Source: Thraustochytrium sp. TN22 | Lineage: Eukaryota > Sar > Bigyra > Thraustochytrida > Thraustochytriidae | Direction: 5' to 3' | Assembly (NCBI GenBank): GCA_013306675.1 | Contig: JABLUY010000264.1 | Location: forward strand, 1-48,858 | Length of the DNA: 48,858 nt | Shown: positions 43,944 through 48,858 of the stretch, piece by piece | How the letters are laid out: the number at the start of each line of letters is the position of its first letter | Position numbering within the stretch: the stretch's first letter is position 1 | Made by a program: the position numbers and the translations under genes | The notes under the pieces: generated by a model | Told to the model about the DNA's origin: nothing | Databases searched by the model: none | What the model saw: only the letters and a program-made list of their open reading frames with translations

Positions 43944-46280
43944 ATGGTCCACCTGGGGCTGGCGCACAAGCGCGGGGCGTCGGCAAGATCGAGCCTGAGG
44001 AGAAGTTTGGGGCTGAGCAGACGCACGAGCTCGGCTGGCGTGGACGTGGGCGAGGGCGACGCCGGCGGGGACGGCGAGGACCATGGCGACCGCGCCAGCG
44101 TGGGGTCGAGCGCGCACGGCACGCGCAGCACGACAGTGTCAGCCATGCTGGACGAAGAGCCGGACGAGGAGGAGCTGCTGGACAGGCGGCCGTTCGTGGA
44201 CGGGCCCGCGCGCGATAAGGAGTGCGTCGTGGCCATCGACTTTGGCACCACCAACACGGGCCTCGCGTACGGCATGACGCAGGAGCGAAAGCTGCACGTG
44301 TTGCGCAGCAAGGAGCCCACATGCGCGCTCTTCGACCGGCACGCGCCGCACCGGCTGCTGGAGTTCGGCCAGGCCGCGCGCGACACCTACCGCAAGAGCA
44401 AGGCTGGCCAGCAGATGGTCGCCACCTTCTTCGCCACGCCGCAGCCGATGCTGGACGAAAAGTACATCTTCATCGACCAGAACATCAAGATGCAGCTCTA
44501 CGAAGCCACCTTTCGCGATTCCAACGCCAACGAGGCCGAGGCCGAGGCCAACGCCGATGCGGAGGCCGGCGCAGGCGCAGGCGCAGGCGCAGAGGCCGAG
44601 GCCGAGGCCGAGGCAGGCCCTGACGCCGAGGCCGAGGTCGACCCCGACGCCTTCACGCAGAGCATCGAGGGCATCGCGGGCGGCATTACCTACTTCCAGG
44701 TCGTCTCTGCCATCCTCCGGCACTTGCGCAAGCTCGCCGTTCGGGAGATCAACATCAAAGAGCATGCGAACCTCGGCACCGACGACATTCTCTGGGTCGT
44801 CACCGTGCCCTCGATTTGGCGCGAGTCCGACAAGCAGTTCATGCGCCGCGCCGCGTTCAAGGCCGGCCTCATGTCCGAGGAGCTCTCCAGCGACCTCGTC
44901 ATCGCGCTCGAGAGCGAGTGCGCGGCCGTCTGGGCAGACATCGTGATCGGCCAGAAGACCGAGAAGCACGTCAAGACGCACACGCACGCCAACCAGACCG
45001 TCGTCTGCCTCGACTGCGGCGGCGGCACTGTCGACGTGGCCGCCATCAAGCTGCTGCCCCCCGAGGGGGCCGAGGCAGCACCTGACGCGGGCGCTGCGCA
45101 CGAGGCCGCCGAGAACGATGAGGGCGAGATGCGCATGGAGCAGCTCCTCGCCCCCACCGGACTCAAGCTCGGCGCCCAGGACATCGACAAGCGCTTCTTC
45201 AGGTTCCTCGCCAGCATCCTGGGTGAGGACCGCTTCGCCAGTGCCTGGGAAACGCCCGACGCCCGCCTCGAGCTGCAGGACGGCTGGGAGCAGACCAAAA
45301 TGCAGCTCAAGCCCTCCAACTTCCACGACGGCGGCGCCAAGGTCAAGTTCCAGCTCGAGGCCACCCTCCTCGAGCTCGATGTGCGCCTGCCTGAACTTGT
45401 CAACAGGTTCAACCGTATGGCACGCGAAAGGTACGCCGACGATGCCATCCGCATCGAGTACAAGCGCGCGCTTACGCGACACTCGACCGTCATTGTCCTG
45501 CCGCCAAAGTTCTTTCGCCACTGTTTCGACCCCGTCGTCAAAGCCATCGTCGACCTCGCCAAAGAGACCGTCATCGAGCGCCTCGGCCTGCCTCATGTCT
45601 CCTACCTCATCCTCTATGGCGGCCTCGGCGGCTCATGCTATCTCAGAGAAAAGATCGAGGACGTCTTTCACAATGACGTCACCATTTACGTCGCGCCCAA
45701 CCCCAACCTCACCGTCGTCAAGGGCGCCGTCAAGTTTGGCTTTTGGCCCAGCATCATTCGCTCACGCCGCGCTCGCATGACCGTCGGTGTCAAGGTCACC
45801 TTGCCCTTTTCCCGCGCCAAGCACTCCAAGGGCGCCCACCTCAAGCACAAGGCCTACGACAATGTGCGCCGCGAATATTACCTCAAGGACGTCTTCAAAG
45901 CCTTCGTGCACCGCGGCGAGCTCATCGACGTCCAGCGCGAGTACAGCTACGACTTTGAGCCCGCATCCAAGGCCGTCAACAAGATCAAGTTCGCCATCTT
46001 CGCCACACCCGAGGAGCACTGCGACTACGTCACCGAGCCCGGCTGCCTCAAGCTCGGAACCATCACCATCGACATCGAGCCCGGCGACATGCGCCATGTC
46101 ACATGCTCCCTCACCTTTGGCTACACCGAGGTCATGGCCAAGATTTTCGATGTTGACGGCAACATGCTGCACCAGGTGCCCATCGTGTACAATAGGCGCG
46201 CCGAGGCTGCCATCGTGACCGCCGCCGCAGCCCACGATCACTATGACGCCACACACCACGTTCACCAGCGCGAATACTGA
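43944..46280 (+). CDS. HSPA12-like HSP70-family ATPase
   Basis: Predicted 778-residue atypical HSP70 resembling HSPA12A/B. The actin-like ATPase has phosphate-1 DFGTTNTG (99-106), phosphate-2 DCGGGTVDV (357-365) and adenosine motif YGGLGGS (558-564). ILWVVTVPSIWRESDKQFMRRAA (about 289-311) is wording I associate with HSPA12 rather than DnaK-type proteins. The usual DnaK substrate-binding domain is not recognisable; the C-terminus (about 600-778) is beta-rich, with FEPASKAVNKIKFAIF and EHCDYVTEPG. A low-complexity Glu/Ala/Gly insert (195-236), encoded by GAGGCC/GCAGGC repeats, interrupts the ATPase between its first lobes. The first 90 residues are Ser/Asp/Glu-rich and probably disordered. The ATG at 43944 follows a pure GCGA repeat and is the only sensible start. 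Client and function are not predictable. Confidence 0.85.
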   Translation: MVHLGLAHKRGASARSSLRRSLGLSRRTSSAGVDVGEGDAGGDGEDHGDRASVGSSAHGTRSTTVSAMLDEEPDEEELLDRRPFVDGPARDKECVVAIDFGTTNTGLAYGMTQERKLHVLRSKEPTCALFDRHAPHRLLEFGQAARDTYRKSKAGQQMVATFFATPQPMLDEKYIFIDQNIKMQLYEATFRDSNANEAEAEANADAEAGAGAGAGAEAEAEAEAGPDAEAEVDPDAFTQSIEGIAGGITYFQVVSAILRHLRKLAVREINIKEHANLGTDDILWVVTVPSIWRESDKQFMRRAAFKAGLMSEELSSDLVIALESECAAVWADIVIGQKTEKHVKTHTHANQTVVCLDCGGGTVDVAAIKLLPPEGAEAAPDAGAAHEAAENDEGEMRMEQLLAPTGLKLGAQDIDKRFFRFLASILGEDRFASAWETPDARLELQDGWEQTKMQLKPSNFHDGGAKVKFQLEATLLELDVRLPELVNRFNRMARERYADDAIRIEYKRALTRHSTVIVLPPKFFRHCFDPVVKAIVDLAKETVIERLGLPHVSYLILYGGLGGSCYLREKIEDVFHNDVTIYVAPNPNLTVVKGAVKFGFWPSIIRSRRARMTVGVKVTLPFSRAKHSKGAHLKHKAYDNVRREYYLKDVFKAFVHRGELIDVQREYSYDFEPASKAVNKIKFAIFATPEEHCDYVTEPGCLKLGTITIDIEPGDMRHVTCSLTFGYTEVMAKIFDVDGNMLHQVPIVYNRRAEAAIVTAAAAHDHYDATHHVHQREY
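44527..44650 (+). repeat. Coding GAGGCC/GCAGGC hexanucleotide repeat
   Basis: In-frame repeat encoding a Glu-Ala, Gly-Ala, Glu-Ala block inside the HSPA12-like ATPase. It keeps frame because the units are multiples of three bases. Confidence 0.85.
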
Positions 46281-47755
46281 TGCGGGGCCTTTTGTTTTTC
46301 GTCCTCAGGGCATCATCGCTGTTTTCCTGCCACCCCTGCACGTGCGCACGCTGCCAAGCCACGCATGCGCTGCCAAGCCATGGCATTCGTGAAGGTCTTC
46401 GCGCGATCGCGAGCGACCGCAATCATCTCGCTAAGATATATTTCCGTTTCGCACGCGCCTCTGCATCTCTCACTTCCCAGCGCGGCCCGTGATGCCTTTT
46501 TACAACGCGCTGCAAAGCTGAAGCTTTTCCAACAGCGCCCTTCTGCGACCCTTCGAAGCGAGAGCCTGGCCGAGCTGGAATGGAGGCGGCCTTGGCCGAC
46601 CGCCACGAGTCTGGAGGTCGACACAAAAGTGCGGCGCACTGCCGTTGTTTTGGGGTGCGTTTTGAGCAAGTCGCGACGGCTGCGAGACGTGCTCCATGTA
46701 GAATCACTGCAGGCGGAGGTCATTATCAACTTTGATGCAGGGCGAGCTAGGCCGCGCCAAGCGAAGCTTTTCGCGGCGCACGATGCAGAAAACCTGATGC
46801 GGACAGACGATGCGAGGTATCCAAGGCAGTCAGCATCGCCAATAGAGGCAGCTTTCGTCATCTTGTGAGTGTACACCATGCCAAACAGATCGACAGCACC
46901 CCGACAAATGCAATGACAGTTGACCAATGGAGCTTCCGGGACCTCAACAGGGACAGTGTGACGCCCAGCACTCAAACGGACCGCCGCGGCAGACGCAGCC
47001 GTTCTCGCATAAGTCCGAGTCTTCCGATCCCGCAGCGGGACTTTACCCAAACGATCATTGTTGGTGAGGCTGCACTGGCGGCCGCCACCCAAAGCTACGC
47101 TCTTCTCTCAAGCCCACGTCCGAGTCCAGCTGGTCTTCGGTGGTGTGAGCGCCCCACACGCGCATCGTTCGGTTCAAAAACCTGGAAGAACCCAGTCGGC
47201 GTACAATGCCATGTTGTGGACGTGAGACGTGAGCCCATCGAGCGCGTGCAGCTGCTGCTTGCCAGCGTGAACGTCTCACACACGCGCCGTCCCGCTGTTG
47301 AGTCCTGCAAACATAGTCCAATCGACGTCTAACTAAAGCCACACTCAAGGCGACGATGAGGCGCAGCTCAAGGGAGCGGGTCTTTCAAGTTGCCACGGTC
47401 GAAGCTATGCGCGCCGGCGTGCTCATTAGTTCAGCCTGAACAAGGCCACCGCCACAGCCAGCGCGGTCGGCACTGACATCGGCAGCGGCAAGCGCACCGG
47501 CTGCGCAGTGATGCCGTTGCACCGCCTCCAGCGCGCCAAGCCAAGGCCATGCACGCCCCGCACCTGGCCAAGATATACAAGTCATCAGACCTGACGAGCT
47601 GCTGAATAACAAGTGCCGCCCCGCAACCGTCGTCGCTCAGCAGCATCAGCTCCGCGTGCGTATCCGCCAGGCAGGCAACTCGCTCCTCCTTAACGCCTTT
47701 GTCAGCAAGGACGCGCGCGTTCGCATCAACGTCACCGCCGAGTTCGCCTCCCCAC
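46281..47755. other. Spacer upstream of WD40-like fragment
   Basis: About 1.5 kb of moderate GC with no convincing gene. The strand-minus frame at about 46313-47092 and plus-strand frame at about 46365-46868 overlap and have no motif. Part of it may be decayed 5' sequence of the WD40-like fragment. Confidence 0.4.
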
Positions 47756-48397
47756 AACCCGCACGGGCTCGTCCACATCCATGGGACGCCACCACCGCCT
47801 CCCTTCCGCAGCCTCCCCCTGCCCAGCGCCTGGGTCATTGACTCTCAGGTCGACGATGACACCACCGCCGCCGCGCTTGCCTCCGGCGAAGTCGAGCTCT
47901 GGGCCCGCGACTCCTTCGAGCGCCAGCACCGTCTCTCCGGTGACCGCGGCCTCGTGAGCTGCATCGACATGGACAGCGAAATCGTCCGCCCCGGCAGCAA
48001 GGACAAGACCGCGCGCGTCTGGCTTCGCGAGACCAACCAGTGCGGCACCATGCTCCGCGGCCACGAGGCCATGGTCAACTTCGTCCAGATCGACGGCGAC
48101 CGCCTCATCACCGAGTGCATCGGCGGCAAGCGCCGCGTTTGGGACCGCGACACCTCCGAGCTCCTCTCCACCGAAGACGTCTCCGAGCGGATCCCATCCC
48201 GGACGACAACGGCGCCGACGACTCTTGGGCCGTCACCACAATCGGCCACCGCGTCATACACCGCCGTCGCGCTCTCGCGTCCCGTGCAGCGCCTCTACAA
48301 CAAGCCCTGCGGACCCGACTCTTTCGCCGTCTTTGACCAGGCCAACGTGCTCCACAATCTGCGCCTCGTTCCCGCCTCATCTATGTTACCGATCTGA
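47756..48397 (+). pseudogene. WD40-repeat-like fragment, probably a relic
   Basis: The open frame ending at the TGA at 48395 encodes two recognisable WD40-type blades: LVSCIDMDSEIVRPGSKDKT followed by ARVWLRETNQCGTMLRGHEA, and VNFVQIDGDRLITECIGGKR followed by RVWDRDTSELL. Upstream, HGLVHIHGTPPPPPFRSLPL and IDSQVDDDTTAAALASGEVELW resembles a further weak blade. The frame runs back to about 47600 without an ATG that opens the protein, and the C-terminus stops well short of a full propeller. The pieces suit an F-box/WD40-type gene that has decayed or lost its 5' end. The alternative is a real gene whose first exons I cannot see. An AATAAA lies 27 bp after the stop. The left limit is approximate. 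Confidence 0.45.
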
Positions 48398-48858
48398 TTT
48401 GAAGAATAGCCGCCGGACCTATGAATAAATGGGGCTCACTGTGCCCGAGGCACTCTTTGAACACGTGGTTTCAACACCAATGGCAGGCGTGGTGCTGTCG
48501 AGCAACTCAGCCATCGAAAGTGCATCATGAACGCCTACATTTCGCTGAGACTTGAAGTGCTTGAACGAATGACGAAGGACCGCCTGCCCCGGGCGACGCC
48601 CTTCGGAAAAAAGATCTCAACAAAACGTGGTATTTGCAAGTCTGAGTTGTTGGAACTATCGTTCACAGGACATCACCGAAGGAAGAATTCCAGAACCGCC
48701 AATGGCTCGTGAGGCCAAAAGCCTTCAACGAGCGCCTGCAAAAGAGCAAGCTACTTCTTGTTGAAGTGCGTTGCCAAGGGCCGGCACCTCCGCCGTAGAC
48801 ATGCTCGCGTCCATCCAGCTGCCGCGGCAAGGTCTCCGTCAACGAGAACCAGCCGCGC
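48398..48858. other. Right end of window, no gene seen
   Basis: About 460 bp of moderate GC. Short open frames only. Apart from the AATAAA nothing is recognisable. Confidence 0.4.
48424..48429 (+). terminator. Canonical AATAAA polyadenylation signal
   Basis: AATAAA 27 bp after the stop codon of the WD40-like fragment. It could be a working poly(A) signal or chance; I did not find this hexamer after most other genes here. Confidence 0.4.

Noticed and set aside
46313-47092. 260-codon minus-strand frame after the HSPA12-like gene
   Set aside because: Begins at no clear start, has no motif, and overlaps a plus-strand frame of similar quality.
1-48858. tRNA genes
   Set aside because: Looked for the T-loop GGTTCGA box with matching acceptor arms on both strands by eye; no convincing cloverleaf. 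A covariance-model scan would be decisive.

Overview
This is nuclear DNA from a GC-rich, intron-poor eukaryotic microbe. The genes are eukaryotic: PAN3, a heterotrimeric G-protein beta subunit, LYRM7/MZM1, mitochondrial uL15 and mS29, phospholipid scramblase, signal-peptide-peptidase-like proteases and an HSPA12-type HSP70. Eighteen recognisable genes lie in 49 kb on both strands, only one has an intron I can support, and the spacers are long, very GC-rich and full of short tandem repeats. This suits a thraustochytrid-like stramenopile (Labyrinthulomycetes). That placement is inference from overall character; no rRNA or other marker is present.

Layout. 1-9 kb: PAN3 (+), MZM1/LYRM7 (-) divergent by only 62 bp from a two-domain AAA+ ATPase (+), a BAR-like protein (-) and a membrane-anchored UPF0489 protein (+). 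8.8-11.5 kb: a gene-poor spacer with three tandem-repeat families. 11.5-19.9 kb: the most unusual block, three genes on the same strand. Two encode secreted, membrane-anchored multidomain GH114-type glycosidases in which only the first catalytic domain looks intact. Between them is a gene for a TIR-like domain joined to kinesin-light-chain-type TPRs. 20-24 kb: a fatty acid transport protein/very-long-chain acyl-CoA synthetase with a C-terminal peroxisomal signal (-) and mitochondrial uL15 (-). 23.6-27.3 kb: a 3.7 kb spacer without a supportable gene. 27.3-30.1 kb: G-beta (+, one intron) and a triose-phosphate/nucleotide-sugar-type translocator (+). 30.4-31.05 kb: a nested ~193 bp tandem repeat running into the 3' end of a phosphagen kinase (-). 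34.3-35.3 kb: phospholipid scramblase (+). 36-40.5 kb: two tandem SPP-like intramembrane aspartyl proteases (-). 41-46.3 kb: mitochondrial mS29/DAP3 (+) and an HSPA12-like HSP70 (+). 47.7-48.4 kb: a WD40-like fragment, probably a relic.

There is no operon logic, but some genes share a theme. MZM1, uL15m, mS29 and perhaps the phosphagen kinase serve mitochondria. The acyl-CoA synthetase ends in -ARL and the phosphagen kinase in -AKL, both matching the PTS1 consensus. The GH114 proteins, the SPP-like proteases, the scramblase and the translocator belong to the secretory pathway and membranes. I found no tRNA, rRNA, transposon, CRISPR array or viral gene. Long open frames antisense to real genes and across the spacers are products of high GC and were left out.
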